Shown: positions 44,613 through 57,612 of the stretch, one piece after another
How the letters are laid out: every line of letters starts with the position of its first letter
Position numbering within the stretch: position 1 is the stretch's first letter
Assembly (NCBI RefSeq): GCF_037893015.1
Contig: NC_133666.1
Location: 565,406,602-565,470,601 of the forward strand
Direction: 5' to 3'
DNA length: 64,000 bases
Source of the DNA: Macrotis lagotis
Lineage: Eukaryota > Chordata > Mammalia > Peramelemorphia > Peramelidae
Made by a program: the position numbers and the translations under genes
Notes under the pieces: generated by a model
What the model was told of the DNA's origin: nothing
What the model saw: only the letters and a program-made list of their open reading frames with translations
Database searches by the model: none

Positions 44613-45156
44613 AAAGTGAGAATCTTTATCAATGATGTACAAATGATCCTAAAAATTGATTTACTTTTAAAAGGAAAAACATCAAGGTCTGATCATTATT
44701 TCATTTGTGTCAAAAGACACATTCATTTGTGTCAAAGACAAAAACTGCTGCAACAGTCAGCCATAATCAGTAATCACACTAAAATAATCAATGTCTCTGT
44801 ATGTAAATTTTATTCTATATACAGCTTTCTATAAAGCTTAGGAGTATTAATGTGTAATGCTTTTCCCACACATTAAGTAGTAAAATGATTACTAATACAT
44901 TAAGAAAGCAGGCACCTGGCCCGTAAGGTACATGTATGATACTAAACTAGTCAGGATATGTCTAGCAGATGCAGTCTAGAGAGATGAGAGTGGAGTAGTG
45001 TGTAATAAGGGTGAGCATCTTGAGACAACATGGTTTATAATTAATAGCAAGGCCTCAAATCAAAGTGTTAACCATGTCATGGAAAAAGGTTAGAAATCTC
45101 CCCGCCTACTCCTTCCCTGCATGTTAAATGCTCTTCTAAGGGTTCTTAATTCTTAG

Positions 45157-45167
45157 AAGAATATAGA
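45157..45167. repeat. Target duplication of the RAN retrocopy, left
   Basis: AAGAATATAGA, repeated at 46376-46386 after the A tail. Confidence 0.85.
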
Positions 45168-46375
<1,208 letters not shown>

Positions 46376-46386
46376 AAGAATATAGA
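46376..46386. repeat. Target duplication of the RAN retrocopy, right
   Basis: AAGAATATAGA, partner of 45157-45167; its first As merge with the A tail. Confidence 0.85.
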
Positions 46387-47197
46387 CAAGAAGGGATATT
46401 CTATAAAGGTACATATGAGGTTCCACTGTATCAATGGAAACAGTATAAACTAAAGTATTTAAGGTACTGCATATTACATGATTAATTCAAAAATCAAAAT
46501 CAAAGCAAAGTAGAAAAGTCAGCCACACAGAAAAACAAAAGAAATTTAAGAGATCATCATTTTAAAGTTTTCTTTGAAAGCTGGTTAGATTTTAACTCTA
46601 CTTTGAAAACTAATTCAGGAAGTGGTTAATAACCATACAATTATCTTAGGTATGTCACTTATGTCCTTTTGCATGACTGATTTTATTGAAAACATAGCTA
46701 ACATCATATTATGGTGACCAATTTATGACAATTAATTCTCATGGATGTGATTTCCACTTAATTCTTTTGATAATCTCTCTTGATAAACTCTATCTCTTTT
46801 TGTTTTAAAGTCATCAAAATAGCAAAGTGTGTCATTTTACTTAAAACAGGCATTCTTCTGTCCAACCAAATTCCTGCAGCTGGTGTATCCTGTGGTTTTC
46901 CAAAAAACTCTTTGCATTTCCTGCTGCTGCTTGGCTTATTTTTAAGACTTATAAATCTCAACTTCCTACCAGTTTCCAGACAAGGCAACTATCTGGAAGT
47001 CAAGTGGCAACACTATTATCAAAGAAGAGACTTACAACTAAACCACTACATGTTTAAATATATTTCACTTAAAAAATAAGTTTCAAGTCTTAAAATTAAT
47101 TAAGCTAGTATAAATGTGAGAAAGTTAGACAAAACATTGTATTAATCCAATATTTATAAGGTTTATTGTCTGCTTTCCAAGGAATGGGAGAAATTCT

Positions 47198-47200
<3 letters not shown>
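46387..47200. other. Unassigned intronic DNA
   Basis: No exon; no repeat recognised. Confidence 0.4.

Positions 47201-47241
<41 letters not shown>
47201..47241 (+). repeat. (GT)n microsatellite
   Basis: Twenty uninterrupted GT units. Confidence 0.95.
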
Positions 47242-47242
<1 letters not shown>

Positions 47243-48530
47243 TATACAAAATGACAGCATAATATAACAAAAGCTTTGATATAACCATCTATGCTTTTTT
47301 TTAAAAAAAGCTACCTAAATATCTAATTATATAATTACTAGCAGACTTAATCAGCATTAATAATTTATAGTAAAGGAAATGCCTTAAAATGAAATTTTAG
47401 TTGCTTTATCAAAATATTTTTAGATTTTAAAAATAAACATGAACCTGAAATAACCATGAAAGCACAGACTAAAATTTTAAAATTCAGAAGTTAATGACAA
47501 TGGCAGTTGTTAAAGTAGTGGTACTTTAAACTTGTCACCTTACTTTAATTTGCCTGTCATCTGAAAATAAATAGTATGAATGAAAGAGACCAAATAGTTC
47601 TAAGTACAGTAGAAAATAAATCTATGATAGCAGTTTACTGAGATGCAAGAATGTGACACTAGCTAAAAAAAAATTATTACTGTTTTCTTTGCCCTACCGT
47701 TTTCTTTTGAACTTCAGGAAGAAAACTTTTCAGAACGAAAACTTTTCAGAACAGCCAAAGAATACTTCCTCTAACTATGGAAAATAGCCACATTGGTAGG
47801 TAGATCATTCTATAAGACAGATCATTCTACTTTAGGTGAGCTCTATTCGTTAATATTTCCAAAATTTGTTTTTAACTTCCAATCACTGCTTCTGTTTCTG
47901 ACCTCTTAGAACAAATCAAGTATGTCCTCCAATTTGACAACTCTTGAAAAATCCAAGTCCTCCTACTAAATCTTTTATTCTTTAGGTAAAATTGTGTAGT
48001 ACATATATACTCACATAACAAAGTGTTTTCCTTATAACAACCCTGTGAGGTTATTATATTTTCCTCATTTAAAGATGAGTGAACAAAGTGACTTGTACAG
48101 AAAAAAAAGGCACTGCCAGAGTCAGTTTAAACCCAGATTTTCAAAATTTAAAAATCTAAAATTTATGCCTTTTCCATTATATAAACCCACTTCCAGATTC
48201 TATTATGCTAGTTTTTTGTTTTGCTAATCAACCTGTTTGTATTCATCTTAAATATGTTGCATTTTAATTTCCTTCTTAAGAAACAGATACAATTCGACAC
48301 ATGTAGTCTGAATGAAGAAATAGCCTTTGACATTTTGAAACAAGCCTTTTATTTCAATAGATTAATTTCATAGGAGCAAGGTCTTCCTTCAGTCAAAAAA
48401 TGCAGACTGATATACCCTGAAGAGATGAAGAAAAAGGGTAAAAACATCACTTGTACAAAAATTATTCAATTTTCAGAGATTATTTCCTTCAAATTAGAAA
48501 AAAAACCCATCATCTTATGGAATTTTACTA
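47242..48530. other. Unassigned AT-rich intronic DNA
   Basis: Contains a perfect 16-bp tandem duplication GAAAACTTTTCAGAAC at 47721-47736 and 47737-47752. No exon. Confidence 0.4.
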
Positions 48531-48537
48531 TCTCATA

Positions 48538-48694
48538 CTTTACTTTTCTTCCTTAAGGATATAATTTTTCTCTCATCACAATCAATTTGGATCAATGTAC
48601 AACATGGAAATAAAGTAAAGACTGTTAGCCTTCTGAGGGGGTAGGGAAGCAAGAATGGGGAAAAATTGTAAAACTCAAAATAAATTAAATCTTT
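48538..48694 (+). mobile_element. L1-type 3' end (tail family 1)
   Basis: 'ttcttccttaaggatataattt', 'tctcatcacaatcaatttgg', 'acatggaaataaagtaaag', 'gccttctgaggggg', 'aaattgtaaaactcaaaata' then an A-rich end. The same tail start occurs in the mini-L1 at 56645. Confidence 0.6.
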
Positions 48695-49345
48695 AAAAAA
48701 AGATTAAAAATATTCATAGCAGCTCTTTCTGTAGTGGCAAAGAATTAGAAATTTAGGGGATGCCCATCAACTGGGGAATGGCAGATCAAGTTATGGTATA
48801 TGAATATTATGGAATATTGTTTTGTAAGAAACCATGAATAGTTGGACTCTAGTGGAGCACAGGAGGAATTACAAGAACTGATGCTGAGCAAAGGGAGCAA
48901 AACCAAGAAAACAATGTACACACAACAATATTGTGAGTTGATCAACCTTGATGAATGCAGTTCCACTCAGCAGTTCAGAGAGCTAGGACAACCCTAGGAG
49001 ACCTGCTATGGTCAATGCTATCCACATTCAGAGGAAGAAAAACAAAACAAAACAAAATGTTTTTTGTTTTAAAAACCCTATAGAATTTGAATGAACACTA
49101 ATGCTTTAAAATTTTCCTCTTATATTTTTCTTTTCCTGTTTCTTTTCCCTTGTGTTTAACAAGTTTATAGAAAATGACTAATCTATAAACTTGTTAAACA
49201 CAAATACGTACAATATTCACCAATCCGTTCATTACTGAAGGGGGGGGGTTGGGAAGGGAGGGTAAAAAAGAAATTGTGTAAATTTTAAAATATGCATACA
49301 TATATATGTAGTGAATGTTGAAAAAACATTCATAAGATAGAAAAA
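48695..49345 (+). mobile_element. L1 3' end (5'-truncated, tail family 2)
   Basis: End of ORF2 with 'tattcatagcagctctttctg', 'gatgcccatcaactggggaatgg', 'atggtatatgaatattatgg', 'acaagaactgatgctgagc', 'gctatccacattcagagg', then the 3' UTR to about 49345 with a G9 run at about 49241. It directly follows another L1 tail, and contains a perfect palindrome at 49150-49203. Confidence 0.8.
49150..49203. repeat. Perfect 21-bp inverted repeat with 12-base loop
   Basis: Arms 49150-49170 (TTGTGTTTAACAAG, then TTTATAG) and 49183-49203 (CTATAAACTTG, then TTAAACACAA) are exact reverse complements; loop AAAATGACTAAT. It lies in the 3' UTR of the L1 fragment. Confidence 0.95.
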
Positions 49346-49374
49346 AAGGGAAGGGAGTAGAGTGTGCTGTAGAG

Positions 49375-49545
49375 AAATAGATACTGGATTTGTAAGTCAC
49401 AAAACCTTTGTTTGAATAGTAGCTCTGCAACTTAATTGTCTTTTAAACAACCCGCTTAAGTCTCAATTTCTACAACTGTAAAGTAAATGAGGTGAAATAG
49501 GTGGTTTTAACAAACCATCTTGTTGCTCTAATGTTCTGTGACTTT
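49375..49545 (+). repeat. MIR-type SINE
   Basis: 'atactggatttgtaagtcac', 'tttgaatagtagctctgc', 'ctcaatttctacaactgtaaag'. Confidence 0.55.
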
Positions 49546-51437
49546 TTTTGGGACAAAATTAAGAGTTAAAAATGATTCCCAGTATCATCAAGTTCAACTA
49601 AAAAAAAATCATCAAGTTCAACTGATATCTGAAACATGAACTCCTTCTACATATCCCTCAATCAATGCTCATTTAAGCCTTCACTTGAAGATCTCTGGTG
49701 ATGAGAAATTTTCATTATACCACTACATACCTGATTTCTGGGATGAAATGCAAATTCGCTAACTACCTATAAATCCACCCATCAGAACCAGTCCTGTCCT
49801 CTAAGGCTAAGCAAATTAAATCTAATAACTTCTGGGGATTCTTCAAATTTGAGAACTATCTTTCTTATCCCACCCCTTCTTCCTGTCCTAGCAAGTGCCA
49901 AGTTCCGTTGCCCTAGGGTAAAGTAAAATTTCTAGTAAACTTCTCACCCTTCTCTGGGTATATTCTATTGCCCTAGTGCTTCCTAATAAATGATGTTCAG
50001 AACAGATAAAATACTTCAGGCATGGGTAATCAGGGAAGAATGCAGTGGGAAGCATGACAGAGCGTTGAAAATTATATGATTTATCATTTTCAAAGAATTT
50101 AATAATATAAATTATTTCAGTTAAACTCTACAACCCTGTGAACTAAGAAAAGGAAATAGACCCAAAGAGGTTAATGCTTATTTTAAGGTTATATAAGAAA
50201 TTAATGGCAGAGCTGGTACTAGAGCAATTCTTTTGCATTCTTGTCTACTACTGATTCTGAAGGTCTCACTCACTACATGACTTTTTTGTCATTTTTATGA
50301 ATATTGCTCTCTCCAACTAGTTCAGTTATCAACTAAGACTCCAATTTGCCATAAATTGAGGTAATTAATTTTAATAATTAAATCCTTAAAACTACAAAAG
50401 TGTAGTGGCATAAACACTGGATTTAGCATGAAGATATAGGTTTGAATTTTCCTAATTTTATCATCTTAGCATACTGACATTAAAGAAAGTTAAACAAAAA
50501 TACTGCAGCTATTGTTATCAGAAAATATCCTTCCACTCAAATTCAAAATGCTTAATAAAAAAAATGGAAAGCAATTTATCCGAGTTATGTCTTAAAATCT
50601 TGCTGAAAGCATGTAAAGGACTAATCTAAAACTGAAGATTTCTGAAGTTGAACTGATGGTAATACTGAAAATGTAGTAGTACTTTGACAGAATATATTCA
50701 TTTAAAAGGCACAAAATAACCTATATACTAAGAAAGTTTGAAAGAATTTTTAAAAAAATTTTAATTTCAATGAAATGAGCAGATAATGAACATGGAAGAA
50801 TGACAAAGTTTCACTTAGTTTTGATGAAATTTTTAAAATATGTATTTAAGGTTTAATAACTACCTTGCTCAGCATCACAAAAGATGATTATTAACAAGAT
50901 ACTTTTAAATCAACATTCAAAGAAACCATAAATTCTGTACAGTCAAAAGTATATACCAAAGTACCTCCACATCATAGCTTAATTTATTTGAAGAAATGAT
51001 TTCTTCTAGCTTAAAACACAATTGCTACTAAGACTTTCAGGGAAGCAATGAATACAGATGGTTTGGTTTAAAAAAAAATCAAATACATGAAAAACTGAAG
51101 GGAGCTGATTATTAAATCTCAGGATTTTTTTTCTATGTATACTTATATAACCCTGATCTACAGGTTAATAAGTAGGGGAAAATAATTATAATTATTATAA
51201 AATTATAAGATTTCCCCCCCTTTAAAAGACAAATTTGACAAATGAAGATTTGGCATCTAATAAAATGACTCAACATGCTGCATTTAATAGCTATCATTTC
51301 TGAAAACGATTTGGCTTTTTATATCTTATCCATGAAAACTACTTAAATACACTAGGGACTTAAACACTACTGCTTAGAAATTGTACATTGATTACATTGA
51401 GCACCGTAAATAATGACTGAGATCATCAGTGGGACCT
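49546..51437. other. Mostly unassigned AT-rich intronic DNA
   Basis: A direct repeat TCATCAAGTTCAACT stands at about 49587 and 49609. A reversed MIR-like piece lies at about 50080-50250 ('cctgtgaactaagaaaagg'). Nothing else recognised. Confidence 0.4.
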
Positions 51438-51446
51438 TAAAGTATT

Positions 51447-51613
51447 TTTTTGCTTTCTTTTATTTTTTTTGGTTTTTGCAAGGCAATGAGGTTAAGTGGC
51501 TTGCCCAAAGCCACAAAGCTAGGTAATTATTAAGTTACTGAGGCTGGATTTGAACTCAGGTACTCCTGACTCCAGGGCCAGTGCTCTATTCACTGTGCCA
51601 CCTAGACGCCCCC
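51447..51613 (-). mobile_element. WSINE-like SINE (minus)
   Basis: 'ggtttttgcaaggcaatgag', 'gcttgcccaaagccacaaag', 'gaggctggatttgaactcagg', 'ctctattcactgtgccacc'. Target duplication TAAAGTATT at 51438-51446 and 51614-51622. Confidence 0.92.
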
Positions 51614-51805
51614 TAAAGTATTCTTTTGGAGAACAAACATAACAAAGTGAAGTATCCTAGCATAAAACTTAAGGCGAAGAAATTTTAAAATGAAAATACA
51701 GAGAAATGCTGAAATATGCATAGTTTGTGAAAAGAAAAAACAAACTCTTGTTGGATTCTCCATTATCTCAGATATCAAAAGTGTAATTTAAAATTATTAA
51801 GATCT

Positions 51806-51975
51806 GGGGCAGCTAGGTGGCACAGTGGATAGAGCACCGGTCCTGGAGTCAGGAGTACCTGAGTTTAAATCCGGCCTTTGACCCTTAATCATTACCTAGT
51901 TGTATGGCCTTGGGCAAGCCATTTAACCCCATTGCCTTGCAAAAACTTAAAAAAAAACACCAATTTTTTAAAAAT
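51806..51975 (+). mobile_element. WSINE-like SINE with perfect 16-bp target duplication
   Basis: AAAATTATTAAGATCT at 51790-51805 and 51976-51991. Lies only 190 bp from an oppositely oriented copy. Confidence 0.95.
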
Positions 51976-51991
51976 AAAATTATTAAGATCT

Positions 51992-53290
51992 CTGAAAATA
52001 TCTTCATCTAGAAATACTTTTGAAAATTTTATTAGCATTTTAGTATGCTTTTCATTTTGGATGCTTTATCTTCAGGACAATGCACATATGAGCTACTTAA
52101 ATTCTGTTGAAATTCAAATTTATTCTGAATCACCAAATTTAATTTATATTTAGTACATTAAGGAATTTTAAGGAATACAAATATTAAAAACATATAAGTA
52201 TCACTTAAAATAAACAAAACACATTAAGCCTAAAAATTGAAGTGCAAAAAACAGACAATTACACTTCTCTTCTTGAAGACAAAATGAACTCCTCCAAGGA
52301 CTTACTCCAATAGGGACTTACTATCAGTGTATGCTTAAGTATATTTATTATAAACAGGTACAATATCATTTTCATATTGTTACCTATAACTGAAAACTGT
52401 TTCAAGTATCATTTTAGAACAGCCTTTAAATATCAAACACACAGACCCACACCAGTATCTGATAAACTGTTCAGCAATATTTAATTTAATACTATTCACA
52501 ATAGTAATCCTTTCCGGCAGATACTGTACACTCTAGTGGTAAATGGATTCAAATGTTATCCTACAAATCTACAGGATTGTATATAAACTGATAAAAACAT
52601 CCAAATGTGCACTTTTCCAAAGACATGACAACCATACAGATGTTCCTAGACATTTGGTCAAGAAGTATGCCAATTAAGCAAATGTCAAACTTCAAATGGA
52701 AAATAATACTTAATAAATTACCACTGGGCTTTAGGGTAAGATAACACATACCCTACACTTGAAAGCCTTAGTGAAAAGAGGAAGGAAAGTATATGGGATA
52801 AAAAAATAGAATAACTAAGAAATTAAAAAATTATCAAGAAGGTTAAAGAGTTCTCTTCTAAAATTACTGAACTTTTTTTCATTGTCAGAACAAATTTTAA
52901 TCTCTTAAGACCATTGTAAATTCCAAATTATCAGCAACCTCAAAAAAAGAGGTTTTATTAGTTAAGAAGTCATAGGGAAAGTCTAAATAATATTTCCTAC
53001 AACATTTATAAATTCTAAAGACTAGCCTTAAAAGAAAAAAAAAATGAGGGCAGTCATGGATTTAGTACGGTGGCAACCTCCTCACAAAATTGCATTCCAG
53101 AACCCTATTATCATTCACATGGGGAATGAAAAATGTCATTTCTAGATAAATTTGTCTCAACAATAGCTCAGCACCATAATTGCTTCACTTCATCTTTCTT
53201 CCTCATAAACTTTGCCACTAGGGGGACATAATTTCATGAGCAATAATTTGAGAAAAATACAATGTTTCAATATTCAAACATCTGCAACTG
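51992..53290. other. Unassigned AT-rich intronic DNA
   Basis: No exon or repeat recognised. Confidence 0.4.
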
Positions 53291-53294
53291 GTGA

Positions 53295-53450
53295 AGACAA
53301 CAAAGGTAGTGACCTTAGACATAACATAGTCCAAAATTCCCTCATTTTACCCAGAGAAATGTAAGGGTTTGCTCAAAGTCAAAATAAGAGGCAACCAGGA
53401 TTAAACGCCAAATCTAGATTCTAAATCAGTGTTCTTACTAGCCCACTAAA
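53295..53450 (-). repeat. MIR-type SINE
   Basis: 'attccctcattttacccag', 'gtttgctcaaagtcaaaata', 'aaccaggattaaacgcc': reversed MIR order. Confidence 0.55.
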
Positions 53451-53463
53451 GAACTTTCTATGA

Positions 53464-53706
53464 ATAGTTCACTTGTTTCAGTTGTGTTTGACTTTTTCTG
53501 ATCCCATGCATTTTTCTTTGCATATTGAAATGGTTTGCCACTTCCTTCTCAGCTCATTTTATAGGTGATGAAACTGAAGCAAATAGGGTTGAATGACTTG
53601 CCAAGAGTCACATAACTAATAAGTGTTTGAGCTAGATTTGACCTCAGGAAGATGAATCTTCCTGATTCCGGACCTGGACTCTATGAATTGTGCCACCTAG
53701 CTGCCT
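53464..53706 (-). mobile_element. Mar1/MON1-like SINE, full length
   Basis: 'ttgtgtttgactttttctg', 'tggtttgccacttccttctc', 'gacttgccaagagtcacat', 'gacctcaggaagatgaatc', 'ggactctatgaattgtgcc', 'cacctagctgcc'. Confidence 0.85.
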
Positions 53707-53929
53707 ATCAACAATTAAAGCTACACAGAGGTGAAACACTCTAAATTAGGCAAAAGCTAAATGATCACTTAACAAGGATTCATATTTCACAGATGTTTTG
53801 GTTTGTCTCTTCCAAATCGTAGATTCTATGATTCTTTCTTTAAATGGTTCAAACTAAGATATGCTACTAAGTTAAAACTAAGTTATAGAATAAATATACA
53901 TTTTATAAAAATTGAGAGAAAGGTTAGAA

Positions 53930-54040
53930 GTACCTCACAACTATCCTGTGAGGTAAGCAAGGTAGACATTATTACCTGTTTTACAGAAGAAACTAAAGAC
54001 TAGGGAGAATAACATACTGTAAACTGAAGGAGTAAGAACA
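53930..54040 (-). repeat. MIR fragment
   Basis: 'cctcacaactatcctgtgagg', 'acattattacctgttttac', 'gaaactaaagactaggg'. Confidence 0.6.
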
Positions 54041-55264
54041 GTACCTAGGCCTTCTGAAGGCATCTTAATGCACAATACAAAGGACAAAAGCAACATGGAT
54101 CTAACTACAGTTCTCAATATTGGAAAGGATAGAAAAGATGAAGTTCTAATTCAAGGAGAGGAGCCAAACAACGGGAGGATAGCCAAGAATGGAGAAAATT
54201 CCACCAAGGGAGAAGCCAAAAACTTAAGCTCTTCCTTAAGGCCTTCATTACAGATCTTAGAAACAAATAAAAAACCATAGCAAGGAAAATTTAGTAGTCT
54301 GTTACTCACCAAAGTTCTAGAAATGATACACCTATTGTTTCCTTCCACAGCCAATAAAATCACATTAGGCACACATAGTCATTTGCCAAGAGAAACAGAC
54401 TAGCCACCATCATTTAATTCAGTGGGCTACAGAATGAGTGAAACTAAAGACATGAATTTAATCCCTATACGGGCCAGAAAAACTTAGGTCTTAAATGCCA
54501 GAGACTACATCCCTAGCTTTAGACAGTCACCTTAATTAACGTGAGGAATTGGTTAAGCAAATATGAAAGGGAAAGGCCTATATATTAGAAAATCACACTT
54601 ACAGGAATAATAAATTAAAGAATGTCAAACTGACAACAATTATTAAAGTCAGAACTTTAAAAATGTAATGGAGTAAAGCAGTTTTTTGCTGAATAGGCAT
54701 AAAAATCAGACTTTGTGACCCAGAGAACTAGTTAATATTCAAAAACTAATGAAATAGTAATTATCTCCCAAATATTCAAATAAAATGAAATTTAAAATTT
54801 GTTACACTATATTGTTAATGGCACCAGTTTAATTTCAAAAAAATTATTCAAATGAGAGAAAAAATTAGTGTTTATCAAATCTTCTACCTTTTTTTGGTTA
54901 AAAAAAGATAAATTAACTGGAAAGTCAGAATAATGTGATCTTGTTACCTGAATTTCTGGTTATATAAAATTGAAAGAGCTGAACAGCTTATATTGGAACC
55001 GTGTTTCTTGTGCCAGTGACTAAAATGTATTAACTCCACATTTTTTAATTTCAAAAATTAGACAACAAATTTAGCTTTCTTAATAACCCTGAAGTCCACT
55101 TTAAGGCCCTCATTCTGAGCATAAATCAAGTAGAATCTACAGGGAATTGGGATGAATCAAAACTGCATTACTTTTCCTCTTTCTTATTGGAGGTGGGGGG
55201 GGGAGAGACAGCAAATATATTTCTAGGTAATGCGATTATATTTCTGAGATTTTTATTATAAATA
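54041..55264. other. Unassigned AT-rich intronic DNA
   Basis: No exon or repeat recognised; a G9 run at about 55195. Confidence 0.4.
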
Positions 55265-55640
55265 GAAAACCCTCCCCTCTCTTCCTAACTTTCCTATTTC
55301 TACTGAAGGAATTACTACTATCCTTCCAGTGTCTCAGGTTCACAATCTCAATATCTTTCTCTACTATTTTCCCATCTGGCGCATATCAATCAGTTGCCAA
55401 GTCTTGTTATTCTATCACCACACCAACTCCCACATCTGATCTCTTCTCTCTACTCAGAGAACTAACCTCAGTTCTACACCTCATTTCTTCTCAAATATTG
55501 CAAGTCTCCAAATCGTTTTCCCCGATTCAAGTCTCTTTCCACCCCAGCACATCCTACACATTGCTAACAAAATAATTTTCCTAACATCCAGACATGACCA
55601 CATGAATCCCTATTCAATTCCAATGGTTTTGTAGACTCTA
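55265..55640 (+). repeat. L2 LINE fragment (ORF2 region)
   Basis: 'ccagtgtctcaggttcacaat', 'atcaatcagttgccaagtc', 'ctacacattgctaacaaaat', 'ccagacatgaccacatg', 'caattccaatgg' follow the late ORF2 order of CR1-clade L2 elements. Antisense to EIF3E. Confidence 0.65.
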
Positions 55641-55655
55641 GTGGAACACACAAAG

Positions 55656-55676
55656 ACACACACACACACACACACA
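55656..55676 (+). repeat. (CA)n short microsatellite
   Basis: Ten CA units. Confidence 0.9.
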
Positions 55677-55885
55677 TTTATTCAGTATATACTTATGCTG
55701 TATATAAATTCATGTATACTTGTGTCTTTTAGTAAAACATAGGGTCATTTAAATATAGATTACTCCACTCTTTGCACTTATTATCTAGTGTAGTGCTGGT
55801 CATATATTAGAAGATGAACAGATATTTTCTGATTGATATCTCAATGAATGCTTAGATGCAAGAACATAAGTAAAATGTTGCTTAC

Positions 55886-55995
55886 CTAATACTGATACAT
55901 TGATGGATGCGACAGAAAGTCTCAAATATGAAGAGTCGAGCATTTTCAATGAAATCCTCAAGGCATGCCACCAGGAAAAAGTCATTCACAAGAAC
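55886..55995 (-). CDS. EIF3E: EIF3E coding exon (about residues 318-353)
   Basis: 36 codons plus two bases (AG) of a split codon. Encodes [20 protein letters not shown], then [16 protein letters not shown]: the helical part that leads into the PCI winged helix. Acceptor tgaaag, donor gtaagc, with phase 0 at the 5' side and phase 2 at the 3' side, which fits the single base at the start of the next exon. No frame break. Agrees with human eIF3e over all 36 residues as I remember it. Confidence 0.97.
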
Positions 55996-56427
55996 CTTTC
56001 AATTTGAAGAATAAAAAAGAAAATGAATATACTGACAAATGTTTGCATTTAAACATTACACTTTTCTATTTCCTTAAAATACTACTTTCCTGTGATTCAA
56101 CTGACTATTCTTCAGCCTGTTTTTTGTCAGTTTAAAAAAAAAATTCACTTTCTCTACAGTTATATGGTTTCTACTTTTAAACCACCAACTGTATAAACCA
56201 GCAGTTTCTATTTGGGGGGGGGGGGTATCTGTGAGATCAAAACTATTTTCAAAATAATATAAGACATTCTAATTTTTAATACAGTAAATATTGATACAAA
56301 TAACCCACAAAAATGAATGTTGATAAGAGTTCTCACTAACTTTTATGAGTATCATAGGATTCTGAGACTACAGGACTTGGTATTAATACATTATAGCTTG
56401 GTAGTACTGTTAAAAAATGGAAAAGAA

Positions 56428-56700
56428 GGGGGCGGAGACAAGATGGTGGCATGAAGGCAGCATTTCCCAGAAACTCCTTCCCCTCCAAACTCCAAAAGCA
56501 AACAAATTATGACTCTAGACAAAATTTAGAGGGCTAAGTCCAGCAGAACCAGAGGAACATTGTGCACCCTAGCAGCAACATGACCAACCTTGATGGACTT
56601 GCTCATTCCATTAGTGCAACAACCAGGCACAATACTTTATTTTTCCTCCTTAAGGATGTGATTTCTCTCTCATCACATTCAACTTAGGGAGATTAAAGAA
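56428..56700 (+). mobile_element. Internally deleted mini-L1
   Basis: Begins GGGGGCGGAGACAAGATGG, the usual start of marsupial L1 5' UTRs, runs for about 125 bp, and then passes directly at about 56555 ('agcagaaccagaggaacattg') into an L1 3' end ('tgaccaaccttgatggacttgc', 'ttcctccttaaggatgtgattt', 'tctctctcatcacattcaac'). Nearly all of the usual 6 kb is missing. The exact right border and A tail are not clear. Confidence 0.65.
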
Positions 56701-56989
56701 TTCAGTGTAAAGCTGTGCATTGTGGGATAAAAATCTACTTAAGACTCCTTTCTGCAGAAAAGTAAACTTTGTATTAAATTCAATCAGGCTCGCCAAAATC
56801 ATCTATTAATATGTAAGCAATATTTAACAATAGTTACATTTAGTTTTTTTATAAATTTAAAATTTGCTTTTTTTGGATTCATGGATTTATCTATGGATTT
56901 AAAAAATTGCTGATAACAAACTATTGGCATGAATACAAGTACATTTTTAGTAGACAGGAAAAAACTAATATATGGCTAGTAAAATATAT

Positions 56990-57335
56990 ATGGATCCATG
57001 GGTCTTAGGTTTGAATTTTGGTTATGCCATTAACCATAGGTGAATAGAAAATCTCTAAGTTCCTTCTGGGTCTGAATCTTTAGAGATAACCCCATCTTTA
57101 GAAATTATAATCTAATAACCCTGGTCCATTCTTGCTTCAGCAAGTGTTCTTCATATTTCCAAATCCAATTTGACTAAGAATCAAAGACATAAGTTGGAAG
57201 GCATCTAAGAGGTCCAATACCTTCAGGTGAGGAAATGGAGATACAGGACAATAAATGATGTTACAAAGGTAGTGGCCAAGGCAGGATTTGAGTCCAGATC
57301 CTTGAGTCTCCATTGTAGTACTCTTTCCCTTATAA
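56990..57335. repeat. MIR-type fragments, plus then minus
   Basis: Plus-like piece at 57000-57120 ('taggtttgaattttggttatgcc'). Minus-like piece at 57190-57335 ('ggtgaggaaatggagatac', 'ggcaggatttgagtccagatc'). Confidence 0.5.
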
Positions 57336-57510
57336 CAGTTTGCTTTCAGAACACAGGACATGGATCGCTGGTTTTGACAGTTTTCTTTAATAAGTGGCAA
57401 TTTGTAAATCAAAATAGTTCTATGATCATAATTAAAGAAAACTATAAAACATCACTGAAAATATTCAGTATGGACTAAGAGCAACTTACACGTTATAAGT
57501 TTAAACCTAC

Positions 57511-57612
57511 CGATTCACATTCTCTTAACTTTTTCTGAGCACCATCAAAATCAAAGTTGACATACAAGCATTCAACAAACTCTGTTATAGGATCTTTATA
57601 TGTGTAGGACTC
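57511..57612 (-). CDS. EIF3E: EIF3E coding exon (about residues 284-317)
   Basis: 34 codons in phase 0: [20 protein letters not shown], then [14 protein letters not shown]. It belongs to the helical-repeat part of the PCI domain, where eIF3e packs against its neighbours in the eIF3 core. Acceptor ttttacag, donor gtaggt. Identical to the human protein as I remember it. No stop or frame shift. Confidence 0.97.

Larger units (their letters stand above)
55996..57510 (-). other. EIF3E: EIF3E intron, 1.5 kb
   Basis: GT-AG intron (donor gtaggt). Contains a G12 run at about 56214-56225, a possible old DNA-transposon fragment at 56226-56390 (low confidence), the mini-L1 at 56428 and MIR pieces. Confidence 0.9.
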
